This document shows, piece after piece, positions 34,495 through 43,927 of a stretch of 64,000 nt of DNA. Each line of letters opens with the position of its first letter. The stretch's first letter is position 1. Where the stretch lies: positions 27,400 to 91,399 of the forward strand of contig JANRLQ010000023.1 in the NCBI GenBank assembly GCA_033762375.1, written 5' to 3'. Origin of the DNA: RDXT01 sp033762375. GTDB taxonomy: Bacteria > Bacteroidota > Bacteroidia > J057. Both the position numbers and the translations under genes were made by a program. The notes beneath the pieces are model-generated. The model was given only the letters and a program-made list of their open reading frames with translations, had not been told where the DNA came from and ran no database searches.

Positions 34495-34527
34495 TACCTC
34501 CTCCTGCCAGATGGGCGGGAGGAGGTA
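34495..34527. terminator. Bidirectional terminator between lipA and a T9SS gene
   Basis: A stem of about 14 bp with one G-T wobble (34495-34508 with 34514-34527) and a 5-nt loop, between convergent genes. Confidence 0.75.
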
Positions 34528-34549
34528 GGGTGTATATATCCGGGGCTGC

Positions 34550-36379
34550 TCAGTACTTGGCCACAGATTGGCTGAGGGTGATACGACCCGTGCTGTCCTT
34601 GATCCACAGATAATACAACCCTGCCGCCAGACGGGATACATCTATCTGGAGGGGAGTCGCCGGATCAAAAGACGGATGAAGGTAATAAGACTTGCCCGTA
34701 TGATCGAGGAGCTGCACCTGAAGCGCTACCCGGGGCAGTCCATACAGCCGGACGTTAAGGTCGGTCTGCACCGGATTGGGGTAAACCAGCAGGCGGGGGG
34801 TGCTGCTGCGCTCAAATGTCAGTACCTGCGAGAGGGTCGCCTCTCCCGTAATGCTCAGGGCGGCCAGCTGGTAGTATAATAACGCCGTGGCAGGAAGCTG
34901 GTCGTCCGTAAACCAATAGGAACGCAGATCAAGGCTGATGCCAGCAGCATCCTGGGTGCTGATCGTCTCCCACGTAATGCCGTCGGTACTCCGCCGGACC
35001 TGGAATACGTCACTGTCCAGTTCTACCTGGGTATTCCAGCTAAAATCCACTGAAGTGTAATCAGACTGCCACTCACCCGTCCAGCCATTGATCAGGACAC
35101 TGGCATCCGGCTGCTGGACAAACCTGACAAAGTCGGCCCAGTCAGCAAGGTCGTCTGGCAGGTCATTGGAGGTAGACCCGGTCCGGAGCAGCCATCCAAA
35201 CCGGATCGCCCAGTATACATACCCGTCCGTACCTACCTTGGCCAGAAAAGGCTCTTGTCCGCCCTCCGCGACCAGCGTGATATCCCCAAAATGAGCCGTG
35301 CCTTCAAAGTACCCGAGTACATAGGTATTGTTTCGTTCATCCACGACCACGTCTGTACCGGTGTCGTTGCCACTGCCTCCCATAGATACCCCCCAGACAA
35401 CCTTACCAGTAGAGTCCATCCGGCCTACAAATACATCTGACTGCCCGCGGGAGACCAGGTTGGTGCCCAGAGACATCTGGTATTGGTAGCCGCCGGTAAA
35501 GTAGATGTCCTGTGCCGGATCAATAAAAATACCCTGGATAAAATCATTGCCCGTTCCCCCAAATTTCCGGGACCAGCGAGGCTCCCCTTCTGCCGTATAC
35601 CGGATCAGCACAGCGTCTCCTGCTCCGGTAGCGCTCAGGGTGTCTGCGCCGCTGATCAGCTCCCCTGCAAAACTGCCTCCTATGACGATAGAGCCTATGT
35701 TGGACATAATTCCGGTGTCATTGCCCAGCAGGCGGTCGCTGTTGGCGGGCAGGGTGTTGCGCCAGTCTGTCTTGCCAAACCGGTCTATCCGGGCCACGAG
35801 GCTCTGTGCATCGCTGATGCCTGTCGCCGGGGCAAATCCGGTCACTACGGTCCGCCCGATCCGGTCTGCTGCAATACTGATGCCCTGGCTGCGCGGACTT
35901 TCGCCAAATACGTCCTCATTAACCCAAACAGGACGCCCTGTGGTGTCAATTTTGACGACAATCAGGGCATTGCGGGTCAGGAGCTGATTGGCAACCAAAA
36001 AACCCCCTCCACTTAAGCCGGTAATATAACAATTGCCGCTGCCGTCAGTCGCGATGGCCTGCGGCACATCCTTGTACTGCCCGCCCAACGGAAGAAACCA
36101 TATCATGGTGCCGAGCGTGTCGTATTTGGCCACAAACATATCCTCTGCCCCTGCTGCGGTGAAGGTGCCCTTGGGGGTCGTGACCACCCCCGAAAAAAAT
36201 CCGGTCAGAAACATATTCCCCACAGAGTCTGTTGCCATGGCTGACAACTCCCCGGAGCCTGCCTGCCGGTCCAGCAGATGCAGATTCCACTGCCCCTGAG
36301 CGCTATAAGGTGTCAATACCAGTAGCAAGCCCACAACACGCAGCCAATACTTCAGATAACGAAAAGATACAGTAAGCAT
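34550..36379 (-). CDS. Secreted SBBP-repeat T9SS cargo protein
   Basis: 609 residues. A signal peptide ('YWLRVVGLLLVLTPYSAQGQ') is followed by about seven SBBP-type beta-propeller repeats, recognisable as 'GTGNDFIQGIFIDPAQDIYF' and 'GSGNDTGTDVVVDERNNTYV', with 'ATDSxGNxYxTG' variants. The C-terminal part contains a beta-sandwich ('WNTQVELDSDVFQVRRSTDG') and a type A T9SS sorting domain ('LLVYPNPVQTDLNVRLYGLPR', 'LDHTGKSYYL', 'DVSRLAAGLYYLWI'). The propeller suggests binding or scaffold functions at the cell surface; no catalytic residues are visible. Confidence 0.9.
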   Translation of the reverse strand: MLTVSFRYLKYWLRVVGLLLVLTPYSAQGQWNLHLLDRQAGSGELSAMATDSVGNMFLTGFFSGVVTTPKGTFTAAGAEDMFVAKYDTLGTMIWFLPLGGQYKDVPQAIATDGSGNCYITGLSGGGFLVANQLLTRNALIVVKIDTTGRPVWVNEDVFGESPRSQGISIAADRIGRTVVTGFAPATGISDAQSLVARIDRFGKTDWRNTLPANSDRLLGNDTGIMSNIGSIVIGGSFAGELISGADTLSATGAGDAVLIRYTAEGEPRWSRKFGGTGNDFIQGIFIDPAQDIYFTGGYQYQMSLGTNLVSRGQSDVFVGRMDSTGKVVWGVSMGGSGNDTGTDVVVDERNNTYVLGYFEGTAHFGDITLVAEGGQEPFLAKVGTDGYVYWAIRFGWLLRTGSTSNDLPDDLADWADFVRFVQQPDASVLINGWTGEWQSDYTSVDFSWNTQVELDSDVFQVRRSTDGITWETISTQDAAGISLDLRSYWFTDDQLPATALLYYQLAALSITGEATLSQVLTFERSSTPRLLVYPNPVQTDLNVRLYGLPRVALQVQLLDHTGKSYYLHPSFDPATPLQIDVSRLAAGLYYLWIKDSTGRITLSQSVAKY

Positions 36380-36676
36380 AAGTATGTTAATTTCAGAGAA
36401 CGCTCAATCGCCCGGACTACAGGTGATACAAGTCCGCGCTGAATAAAATATTCCGATTGATGATACACTAAAATAAGACCGAAGTCATGCTGAAACATTG
36501 ATCGCTGGAGTAAATGGTAATATTTGGGTTACTACCTGCTTAATAGTGTTACTATTATGTATAAACAGCAGGGTTAAACGGCGAAAGCAGGGTGCCGGTC
36601 AGAACTTTGCCAGCCGTCTTATAGGAAATAATTATTTCAAACCAGTATATTGCGGGATACCCAGAACCGGTTTAAT

Positions 36677-38269
36677 ATGACACGTAGGTGTATTTCCCGT
36701 CTTTTTTTGTCCTTGTGGCTGATCGGATATGGCCTGCCGGGATATATGCAGATGCCTGACGCGCCCGCGCGAGCGGAGGGTGATGGGCCTTATGTCCAAC
36801 TGATCATACGGGGGGTAACCCTGATCAATGGCAACGGAGCGCCGCCTATCGGGCCTGTGGATGTGGTGGTCGAAAACAACCGTATCCGGCAGGTACAGGT
36901 AGTGGGCTCACCGGGAGCGCCGATTCCGGCTGCGGCCCGCCCGCGGCTCAAACCTGGCGGACGTGAGATACAGGCGGAGGGGATGTATCTCCTGCCGGGA
37001 TTTGTGGATATGCATGGGCATATCGGGGGGCTGGAGCAGGGGACTACTCCTGAGTATGTATTCAAGTTGTGGATGGCGCACGGCGTCACGACCGTGCGGG
37101 AGCCGGGCAGTTTCAACGGCATGGCGTGGACCCTGCGCCAACGGGCCCGCAGCGCCGCCAATGAGATCACCGCCCCCCGGATCAAAGCGTACGTTGGATT
37201 TGGGATGGGGGCAGACTCAGCTATTTATACACCTGCTGCTGCCCGGAGCTGGGTACAGAATATTTCTGCACAAGGGGCTGACGGGATCAAGTTTTTTGGG
37301 GCCAGAACGGATATTATGGCTGCGGCGCTGGATGAGGCCCGGCTCCGGGGGTTACGTTCTGCCTGCCACCACGCTCAGATGAATGTCGCCTGGCTCAATG
37401 TAGTCCAGTCAGCGAGCATGGGCCTCACGACCATGGAGCACTGGTACGGGCTGCCGGAGGCCATGCTGGCCACCGGCACCATCCAGCAATATCCCGTGGA
37501 TTACAATTACCAGAATGAGCAACACCGCTTCGGGGAGGCCGGACGGCTCTGGATGCAGGCTGCCGCACCCGGATCTCCTCAGTGGGAGGCTGTACTCGAT
37601 ACCCTGCTCCGCCTGGACTTTACCCTGGATCCGACGTTTAATATCTACGAGGCCAACCGTGACCTCATGCGGGTGCGCACAGCCGAATGGCATGAACAGT
37701 ACACCCTGCCCTCACTCTGGGCGTATTTTCAGCCCAGCCGTACGGCCCACGGCTCTCACTGGCATAGCTGGGGCACCGAGCAGGAGACAGACTGGCGGCA
37801 GAACTACCAGCGCTGGATGGCCTTTGTGAATGCCTATAAAAACCGGGGCGGGCGGGTGACCACCGGTTCTGACTCCGGGTATCTGTTTCAGTTGTATGGA
37901 TTTGCCTATATCCGCGAGCTGGAGCTCCTGCGGGAGGCGGGTTTTCATCCCCTGGAGGTGATCCGGGCCGCTACCCTGCATGGCGCTGAGGGCCTGGGTA
38001 TGGAGCAGGAGATCGGCACGATCGAGCCCGGCAAGCTGGCAGACATGATCCTCGTGGCCGAAAATCCCCTCGCAGACCTCAAGGTGCTGTATGGTACAGG
38101 TGCTATCCGTCTCGATGCCCGCAATGAAGTCTCCCGCAGCCGGGGCATTGTATATACCATCAAAGACGGGATTGTCTACGATGCCGAAGCCCTCCTCCGG
38201 GACGTGGCTGATATGGTCACAAAGGCCAAAAGCCGGAGCAAAACCGACATAAAACAGCCCGGCCAATAA
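36677..38269 (+). CDS. Amidohydrolase-family metal-dependent hydrolase, exported
   Basis: 530 residues with an N-terminal signal-like helix ('CISRLFLSLWLIGYGLPGYM'). Amidohydrolase landmarks are 'LLPGFVDMHGHIGGLE' (HxH metal pair), 'IKFFGARTDI' (candidate carboxylated or bridging Lys), 'SACHHAQMN', 'TTMEHWYG' and 'VTTGSDSGYLF' (catalytic Asp), then 'GTIEPGKLADMILVAENPL'. This suggests an active imidazolonepropionase/prolidase-like enzyme acting on a cyclic amide or ester. ATG at 36677 follows an upstream ATG at 36650 that precedes the signal peptide. Substrate unknown. Confidence 0.85.
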   Translation: MTRRCISRLFLSLWLIGYGLPGYMQMPDAPARAEGDGPYVQLIIRGVTLINGNGAPPIGPVDVVVENNRIRQVQVVGSPGAPIPAAARPRLKPGGREIQAEGMYLLPGFVDMHGHIGGLEQGTTPEYVFKLWMAHGVTTVREPGSFNGMAWTLRQRARSAANEITAPRIKAYVGFGMGADSAIYTPAAARSWVQNISAQGADGIKFFGARTDIMAAALDEARLRGLRSACHHAQMNVAWLNVVQSASMGLTTMEHWYGLPEAMLATGTIQQYPVDYNYQNEQHRFGEAGRLWMQAAAPGSPQWEAVLDTLLRLDFTLDPTFNIYEANRDLMRVRTAEWHEQYTLPSLWAYFQPSRTAHGSHWHSWGTEQETDWRQNYQRWMAFVNAYKNRGGRVTTGSDSGYLFQLYGFAYIRELELLREAGFHPLEVIRAATLHGAEGLGMEQEIGTIEPGKLADMILVAENPLADLKVLYGTGAIRLDARNEVSRSRGIVYTIKDGIVYDAEALLRDVADMVTKAKSRSKTDIKQPGQ

Positions 38270-38290
38270 TCAACCTGCCTTATCCCCCAC

Positions 38291-38905
38291 TCAAAACTCA
38301 AAACTCCTCACCACCCGTACCCCTGCTGCCTGCATCTCAGCCAGTGCCCGCATATCATCACCCGGCTGCAGGTTGACAGCCCGGCAGGCATCTGCGACGA
38401 CGGTGGTATGAAATCCCAGGGAAGCAGCATCCAGGGCTGTATATTTGACACAATAGTCTGTAGCCAGGCCTACCACAAGGACATGTGTCACCCCTTCGGC
38501 GAGGAGATAGTCCCCCAGGCCCGTCGCCTTGCGACGGCCATTGTCAAAAAATCCGCTGTAGCTGTCTATTGCCGGATCTGTACCCTTCGGGAAGATGCGC
38601 GCCACCCGCTGCATGTCCAGCGACGGCAAAAAGGCTGCGCCCGGTGTACCCTGCACACAGTGTACGGGCCACAGGACCTGGGGCAGTCCATGCAGGTCTA
38701 TCACCTGTCCGGGCAGGTGGCCCGGATGCCGGGCCGCAAAACTGCCATGATCCGCCGGATGCCAGTCCTGCGTGGCGACCACGAGGTCAGCCTGCGCCTG
38801 GAGCGCATTCACAAGCGGGACAATCTGGTCTCCGTCCTGTACGGCCAGCGCACCACCCGGCACGAAGTCATGCTGAATATCCACGAGGATAAGAGCTGTT
38901 TTCAT
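38291..38905 (-). CDS. pncA: Nicotinamidase/pyrazinamidase
   Basis: 204 residues. It hydrolyses nicotinamide to nicotinic acid for NAD salvage. Catalytic triad residues are visible: Asp in 'ALILVDIQHDFVPGG', Lys in 'RIFPKGTDPAIDSYSGF' and Cys in 'GLATDYCVKYTALDA'. Metal ligands are in 'ATQDWHPADHGSF'. Length fits the family. It is convergent with the amidohydrolase gene (22 bp gap). A -7-like box lies at 38927-38934. Confidence 0.95.
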   Translation of the reverse strand: MKTALILVDIQHDFVPGGALAVQDGDQIVPLVNALQAQADLVVATQDWHPADHGSFAARHPGHLPGQVIDLHGLPQVLWPVHCVQGTPGAAFLPSLDMQRVARIFPKGTDPAIDSYSGFFDNGRRKATGLGDYLLAEGVTHVLVVGLATDYCVKYTALDAASLGFHTTVVADACRAVNLQPGDDMRALAEMQAAGVRVVRSFEF

Positions 38906-38926
38906 ATTTTTTGTGTTTTATTTACA

Positions 38927-38934
38927 CAAATATA
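38927..38934 (-). promoter_or_regulatory. Candidate -7 element (TATATTTG) for pncA
   Basis: Minus-strand TATATTTG, 21 bp before the pncA ATG. The -33 half is not clear. Confidence 0.45.
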
Positions 38935-39134
38935 TTCATACTACGAAAATTTATCCCTAAGGTTGCGGCGGCTGGGGGCAGATCCGGTTTTTTATTATCC
39001 GGTGAAAAGCTTAGCATTTGCCTGCTATACTTGGCACTGTCGCCTGCTTTAGGTAGTATTGCTGGTACACGGCATCAGTTGTGATGGCGTGTAGTTTTCG
39101 GATTATTTAGTTTCACTTTAAAACCACAATTATT

Positions 39135-39773
39135 ATGTCCACTATCCGTCTGGGCGATGTTGCCCCTGACTTTACTGCTGAATCCACTGAAGGTACCATC
39201 CATTTTCACGAATGGCTGGGTGATAGCTGGGGGGTACTGTTTTCGCATCCGGCTGACTTCACGCCGGTTTGTACCACTGAGCTGGGGGCCGTCGCCCGCT
39301 ACAAGGCTGAGTTTGAGAAGCGCAATGTCAAAGTCCTCGCCCTGAGCGTGGACGGGCTGGAGTCTCACCGCCAGTGGATCGGCGACATCAATGAAACCCA
39401 GCAGACGACGGTCAACTTTCCGCTGATCGCAGATGAGGACAAACACGTATCCTCGCTGTATGATATGATTCATCCCAATGCCAGCGACAAGTCTACCGTG
39501 CGCTCGTTGTTTGTGATCGGCAATGACAAAAAAGTCAAGCTGATGATTGTGTATCCTGCCTCGACCGGGCGCAATTTTGAAGAGTTGCTGCGGGTGATTG
39601 ACTCGCTCCAGCTCACGGCCTACCACAAGGTCTCCACCCCTGCCAACTGGCAGCAGGGAGACGACTGTGTGATCGTGCCTGCCGTCAAGGATGAAGAGAT
39701 TCCGGGGTTGTTTCCGAAGGGCCATACCGAGGTCAAGCCTTATCTGCGGATGACCCCACAGCCCAATCTCTGA
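39135..39773 (+). CDS. 1-Cys peroxiredoxin (Prx6 type)
   Basis: 212 residues. It reduces hydrogen peroxide and organic peroxides. The peroxidatic Cys is in 'HPADFTPVCTTELGAVARY' (PVCTTE is the Prx6 signature). The conserved Arg and dimer region follow in 'DNASDKSTVRSLFVIGNDKK' (as 'NASDKSTVRSLFVIGNDKK' here). The C-terminal domain 'STPANWQQGDDCVIVPAVKDEE' is full length. It lies alone between divergent pncA and the desaturase, with a terminator of its own. Confidence 0.95.
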   Translation: MSTIRLGDVAPDFTAESTEGTIHFHEWLGDSWGVLFSHPADFTPVCTTELGAVARYKAEFEKRNVKVLALSVDGLESHRQWIGDINETQQTTVNFPLIADEDKHVSSLYDMIHPNASDKSTVRSLFVIGNDKKVKLMIVYPASTGRNFEELLRVIDSLQLTAYHKVSTPANWQQGDDCVIVPAVKDEEIPGLFPKGHTEVKPYLRMTPQPNL

Positions 39774-39795
39774 GTATCGCTGCCATAGTATCATG

Positions 39796-39822
39796 CCGGA
39801 CCCCTGGTCCGGTATTTTTTTG
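39796..39822 (+). terminator. Rho-independent terminator of the peroxiredoxin gene
   Basis: Stem CCGGACC (39796-39802) with GGTCCGG (39806-39812), a 3-nt loop, followed by TA and a run of T residues. It is 22 bp past the stop codon. Confidence 0.85.
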
Positions 39823-40060
39823 TCTGTGAATATCAAGACATTAGCGCTGTCCGGAACTTGCGCAGGCATATTCATATGAAAACGGGGCAATATATCCGGC
39901 AAATAATTGTACATTTCCTGCCAGCCTTTTTACAGCCGTTTTGACCAGGGGTACAACCACCAGCCTACAACAAATACCATCGCCTGCCCGGCGTTTCATT
40001 CGTACTTGACCAGCATTTTTGTCAGTTTTATTCACCTACTTAATCTACCCCTACACATTT

Positions 40061-41059
40061 ATGCCTCAACGCCAGGATCAACCCGTATTTCGCTTCCAGC
40101 AGCAGATGGAGGTGGTCAATCAGATTGAAGATGTGGTCACCGAAGCGATTTCTTCCATCATGGTCAATCCAGACGAGTGCTGGCAGCCGACTGATTTCCT
40201 GCCGGATATGGCCCAGTCAGATGCAATGGACCAGGTGCGGGAATTGCGCGAGCGTATGGAGGGCGTGCCTGACGGGGTCATCTCGTCGCTGATCGGCAAC
40301 ATGATCACGGAGGAGGCCCTGCCGAGTTATCAGACTTTTTTTAACCTCATGCTCAATGAGGACCGGAACCTGACCAGCGACCGCGGATGGGTCCGGTGGT
40401 CCCGGGCCTGGACTTCTGAAGAAAACCGGCACGGTGACCTGCTCAACAAGTATCTGTACCTCTCCGGGCGGGCTGACATGAAAAAAGTCGAGACCACCAT
40501 CCAGCGCCTGATCTACAACGGATTTAATCCCAATACGGATAACAACCCGTATAATGCCCTGATATACACCTCCTTTCAGGAGCGTGCCACTAAAATATCA
40601 CATGTAAACACGGGCAAACTCGCTGATAAAGCCGGTGAAAGTACCCTGTCCCGGATCTGCAAGATCATCGCAGGAGATGAAGCCCGGCATGAAAAAGCCT
40701 ACAAAAGTTTTATGACCCGTGTATTTGAGCTGGACCCGGACGGTGCCCTGGCAGCTTTTGAGTACATGATGCGCAAGCAGATCACGATGCCCGCAGCCCT
40801 GATGGATGATGCGGTTGCAGATAATTTATTCTCCCGTTTTTCCGCCATCACCCAAAAGCTGGGGATTTATACCACCTGGGACTACGCCAGCATCATTCAG
40901 CACCTGGTAGAACTCTGGCGGGTGGACAAACTCACCGGCCTGCGACAGACCTCTGCCAAGGCCCAGGATTATCTCTGTACCCTCGCCGAACGCTACAAAA
41001 AAATCGCAGAACGCATCAAGGCTCCGGACGAGATCAACCTCGCCTGGCTCTCTGTCTGA
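40061..41059 (+). CDS. Acyl-ACP desaturase (soluble di-iron type)
   Basis: 332 residues. It introduces a double bond into a saturated acyl-ACP (usually delta-9) with a di-iron centre. Two iron-binding motifs are visible: 'TSEENRHGDLLNKYLYLSG' (E-E-N-R-H) and 'AGDEARHEKAY' (D-E-A-R-H-E), plus 'EALPSYQTFFN' that belongs to the conserved first helix. It has no membrane helix, unlike the membrane acyl-CoA desaturases. It makes unsaturated fatty acid for membrane lipids. The start at 40061 is before the fold; the ATG at 40019 is not used. Confidence 0.93.
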   Translation: MPQRQDQPVFRFQQQMEVVNQIEDVVTEAISSIMVNPDECWQPTDFLPDMAQSDAMDQVRELRERMEGVPDGVISSLIGNMITEEALPSYQTFFNLMLNEDRNLTSDRGWVRWSRAWTSEENRHGDLLNKYLYLSGRADMKKVETTIQRLIYNGFNPNTDNNPYNALIYTSFQERATKISHVNTGKLADKAGESTLSRICKIIAGDEARHEKAYKSFMTRVFELDPDGALAAFEYMMRKQITMPAALMDDAVADNLFSRFSAITQKLGIYTTWDYASIIQHLVELWRVDKLTGLRQTSAKAQDYLCTLAERYKKIAERIKAPDEINLAWLSV

Positions 41060-41078
41060 TCGTATGTCCCTGACATCA

Positions 41079-41114
41079 CAGCCTGTCCGTGACTTTTTTC
41101 GTCCGGACAGGCTG
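41079..41114 (+). terminator. Hairpin after the desaturase gene
   Basis: Stem of 11 bp (41079-41089 with 41104-41114) with a 14-nt loop that itself contains six T residues. There is no T run after the stem, so it is an atypical terminator. Confidence 0.5.
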
Positions 41115-41208
41115 CTGTTCAGGTATTGGGTGCGTTATAGAAAAGACGAAATCAGATTAACAAAACGTTAAATCTGTATAAAGCCGCCCGGAATCTCCGC
41201 CCCCAGGG

Positions 41209-41239
41209 TTTGGATACCAGGCTTAATATGTTATATTTG
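41209..41239 (+). promoter_or_regulatory. Promoter of the 41248 gene
   Basis: TTTG (41209-41212), 19-bp spacer, TATATTTG (41232-41239): a full consensus match. The -7 box ends only 8 bp before the annotated ATG at 41248, so the transcript may be nearly leaderless, or translation may begin at one of the later ATG codons (41257 or 41260). Confidence 0.7.
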
Positions 41240-41247
41240 CTAAGGGA

Positions 41248-41664
41248 ATGAAGTATATGATGCGTAATATTCTGATCCTGACCTGCCTGATGGTCACCCT
41301 GCTGCTGGCTGCCACACCCCTGCGGGGACAAGCCATGCTGATCAATACCTTTGACCTGGTCGCTGACGGGTCTGATATTTTGCTTCAGTGGGAGTTGCCT
41401 GCCGAGCCGGGTATTGTGGAGTTCAGGATATTCAGAAAGTACAACGATGAGCTTACCCTTACCCATGTGGCGACGATCCCCGCCAATGGCACCCTGCGAT
41501 ACTCGTATCTGGACGATGGTATTTTTAAGACAACCTCCCGGGTGTTGCATTATGAACTCCAGGTGGTGACCCAAACCCAGGTATTTACGTTCGTGCGGAG
41601 CCTCTCCCACAATCCCACCTCGATCCAGCGTACCTGGGGCAGCATCAAGTCTATGTTTCGCTGA
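41248..41664 (+). CDS. Small secreted protein with fibronectin-like beta domain, unknown
   Basis: 138 residues. A signal peptide ('ILILTCLMVTLLLAATPLRGQ') is followed by about 100 residues that look like one fibronectin type III or Ig-like unit: 'ILLQWELPAEPGIVEFRIFR', 'LTHVATIPANGTLRYSYLDD' and 'LHYELQVVTQ'. It is probably periplasmic or surface exposed. I do not recognise a named family. Start could also be an ATG at 41257 or 41260. Confidence 0.6.
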   Translation: MKYMMRNILILTCLMVTLLLAATPLRGQAMLINTFDLVADGSDILLQWELPAEPGIVEFRIFRKYNDELTLTHVATIPANGTLRYSYLDDGIFKTTSRVLHYELQVVTQTQVFTFVRSLSHNPTSIQRTWGSIKSMFR

Positions 41665-41751
41665 AAAAAAGCGGTGTCAGCTTTGCGGAACTTCTGTTTC
41701 CGTTTCTAAAAAAATATCCTGAATTTCACCAGTCTGAATAATATACGCCTG

Positions 41752-43695
41752 ATGAACCGTATAGGGCTGGTCCTGGCAGGAACTTGTCTGCTGCACATGC
41801 TGAGTGCCGCTCCGGCTGATAGCCTGCAAGCCATGCTGGCCCAGGCAGGTAACGACCGCGCGTACATAAGTATCCTCCTCTCAGGGGCGGAGCAATATCT
41901 GCGCACCTACCCGGACACGGCGATGATCTTCGCACGGGAAGCCCTGGTACGGGACAGTGCAGACCGGTACAAACTCATGCAGGCGCAGGCACATGCCATC
42001 CTCGGAGATGCCTACTGGCAAAAAAGCCTTTTTCCCGCAGCCCTGAGCCACTACCTGGAAGCCATGAAACGGTATGAGGTCAATGAGGATGAGGCGGGGC
42101 AAGCGAGGATCTATGAAGGTATGGGCAATATCGAGTGGCAGTACGGACACTATCCCAATGCCATGGAGCGTCACTACAAGGCCCTGCGCCTGCGGGAGCG
42201 CCTGCGGGACAGCCTCGGGATCGCGGCCTCACTGTTCAGGATCGGGATCGTACAGGCGGAGATGGGTGACTACCGGTCAGCCCTCAGTGCCTACGACCGG
42301 GCGCTGGGCATCGCCACCCGCCACCAGCAGAAAACCCTGATGGCTGATATCCTGCACTTCACGGGACGCGCCTGGCGCAAGCAGGATATCTATAACAATG
42401 CCCTGGTCGCCCATGAAAAATCCCGCGTCCTCTATGAAGAGCTGGGAGACCTCTCCGGGCTGGCCGATTACTACAACAACGTCGGGAGTATATACCGGCG
42501 GCAGGGACAGTACATGGAAGCCCTGCGGTTTTTTCAGCAGGGCTTGGCCCTCCAGCAGCAGCTTCAGGACAATGACGGCCTGGCAGACGGGTATAATGAC
42601 ATCGGGACTACCTACAGCCAGATGCGCCGGTTTCCGGAGGCCCTGCGGTACCTGCGCCAGGCACTGGACATAGCCCGTAAAGCGGGCCTCCGGGACGATA
42701 TACGGTATGCCTATACCAGCCTGGCTGCTACCTACGACTCGCTGGGGGACTACCGCAATGCGTACCGGTACTACCTGTCGGCCACCCTCCTGCGGGACTC
42801 CCTGCTCAATGAGCGCAGCAACAGCGAAATATCCTCGCTCACCCTGCGGTACGAGCGCGAGGCCCGGCAGCGCGAGCTGGAGATCGTCCAGGCAGAGAGC
42901 CATCTCCAGCGGAGTTATGTACAGCTGGTCCTCCTGGGTGCCCTGGCGGCCCTGGCCCTGGTGATCATGTACTTTCAGATCAGAAGCCGCACCCGCCGTC
43001 GGGTATTCCTCCAGCTCAAGTCCCAGAAAGAACAGATCGAGCGGGAGCAGGAAAAAGCCGAAAAACTCCTCCTGAACATCCTCCCGGCTGATACCGTCCG
43101 TGAGCTCAAAGCCAGTGGCAAGGGCATCATCGAACCCCGGTACTATGACGATGTCACGGTGATGTTTACGGACTTTAAGGGATTTACCACCTTTGCGGAG
43201 AGCCTGACCCCCCGGCAGGTCATTGATGAGTTACACTACTGTTTTGCAGCCTTTGACAAAATCATCAGCCGGTACAAAATCGAAAAAATCAAAACCATCG
43301 GTGATGCTTATATGTGTGCTGCCGGCCTGCCCCTGCCCAGTGATACCCATGTAGAGGACATTCTCCGGGCAGGCCTTGAGATCCAGGGGTTTATGAAACG
43401 ATATATCGAGACCCGCAAGGCCCAGGGCCGCCCCTGGTTTGAGGTCAGGGTGGGGGTACATACCGGACCCGTGATAGCAGGGGTGGTGGGTACGATCAAA
43501 TATGCCTATGATATCTGGGGCGATACGGTCAATACTGCCTCCCGCATGGAAAGCAGTGGCGAAGTCGGCTGTGTGAATGTCTCACAGACCACCTATCTCC
43601 GGGTCAAAGACCTGTTTTTGTTTCGGTATCGGGGCAAAATTCCCGCCAAAAATAAAGGCGAAATCGAAATGTACGTCGCGGAGTGGGAGATTTAA
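41752..43695 (+). CDS. TPR-domain class III adenylate cyclase
   Basis: 647 residues. A signal peptide (residues 1-20) is followed by about eight TPR motifs in the periplasm (residues ~60-340), a short coiled segment, one membrane helix at ~387-408 ('VQLVLLGALAALALVIMYF'), a linker coiled coil ('EQIEREQEKAEKLLLNILP') and a class III cyclase domain. Both metal Asp residues are visible in 'VMFTDFKGFTTF' (~473) and 'KTIGDAYMCAAG'. The purine-recognising pair appears as the Lys of 'KIKTIGD' and the Asp of 'YDIWGDTVNTASRME', so ATP is the likely substrate. The TPR part may sense a periplasmic or peptide signal and control cAMP synthesis. Gene 3' end overlaps the convergent small ORF by 4 bp. Confidence 0.9.
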   Translation: MNRIGLVLAGTCLLHMLSAAPADSLQAMLAQAGNDRAYISILLSGAEQYLRTYPDTAMIFAREALVRDSADRYKLMQAQAHAILGDAYWQKSLFPAALSHYLEAMKRYEVNEDEAGQARIYEGMGNIEWQYGHYPNAMERHYKALRLRERLRDSLGIAASLFRIGIVQAEMGDYRSALSAYDRALGIATRHQQKTLMADILHFTGRAWRKQDIYNNALVAHEKSRVLYEELGDLSGLADYYNNVGSIYRRQGQYMEALRFFQQGLALQQQLQDNDGLADGYNDIGTTYSQMRRFPEALRYLRQALDIARKAGLRDDIRYAYTSLAATYDSLGDYRNAYRYYLSATLLRDSLLNERSNSEISSLTLRYEREARQRELEIVQAESHLQRSYVQLVLLGALAALALVIMYFQIRSRTRRRVFLQLKSQKEQIEREQEKAEKLLLNILPADTVRELKASGKGIIEPRYYDDVTVMFTDFKGFTTFAESLTPRQVIDELHYCFAAFDKIISRYKIEKIKTIGDAYMCAAGLPLPSDTHVEDILRAGLEIQGFMKRYIETRKAQGRPWFEVRVGVHTGPVIAGVVGTIKYAYDIWGDTVNTASRMESSGEVGCVNVSQTTYLRVKDLFLFRYRGKIPAKNKGEIEMYVAEWEI

Positions 43696-43880
43696 GCGCA
43701 GCAGCCCCGCTGAGCGACAGGAGAAGATACCCCACTCAAGTCAACCAGCCCAAACACGGAGTCCATCATCTGTTCAAAGGGAACAAAGGCACTGTCGGTG
43801 ATCGTAACACCCTGGCCGCAAAGCCATATCGGGACACAACAAAGCAGCGCCGCACAGAGGCGGAAAAGTAGCGATTTCAT
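43692..43880 (-). CDS. Small secreted protein, cassette unit 5 (short, probably degenerate)
   Basis: 62 residues: signal peptide ('LLFRLCAALLCCVPIWLCGQ'), then 'TDSAFVPFEQMMDSVFGLVD' and 'LSGVSS', the core shared by the small cassette proteins. The tail of the other copies ('SRAPVLVPIDQYDGSIG') is missing and replaced by 'PVAQRGCCA'. It is the last unit and its stop overlaps the convergent cyclase gene by 4 bp, so it may be a truncated end copy. Unknown function. Confidence 0.6.
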   Translation of the reverse strand: MKSLLFRLCAALLCCVPIWLCGQGVTITDSAFVPFEQMMDSVFGLVDLSGVSSPVAQRGCCA

Positions 43881-43927
43881 TTTGGCTGAAAAGTTAAGGG
43901 TTGGGCAACAAATGTCGAAAGTCTGAT

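Noticed and set aside
33418..34641. Minus-strand ORF of 407 residues
   Set aside because: Antisense to lipA, which has all its cysteine motifs.
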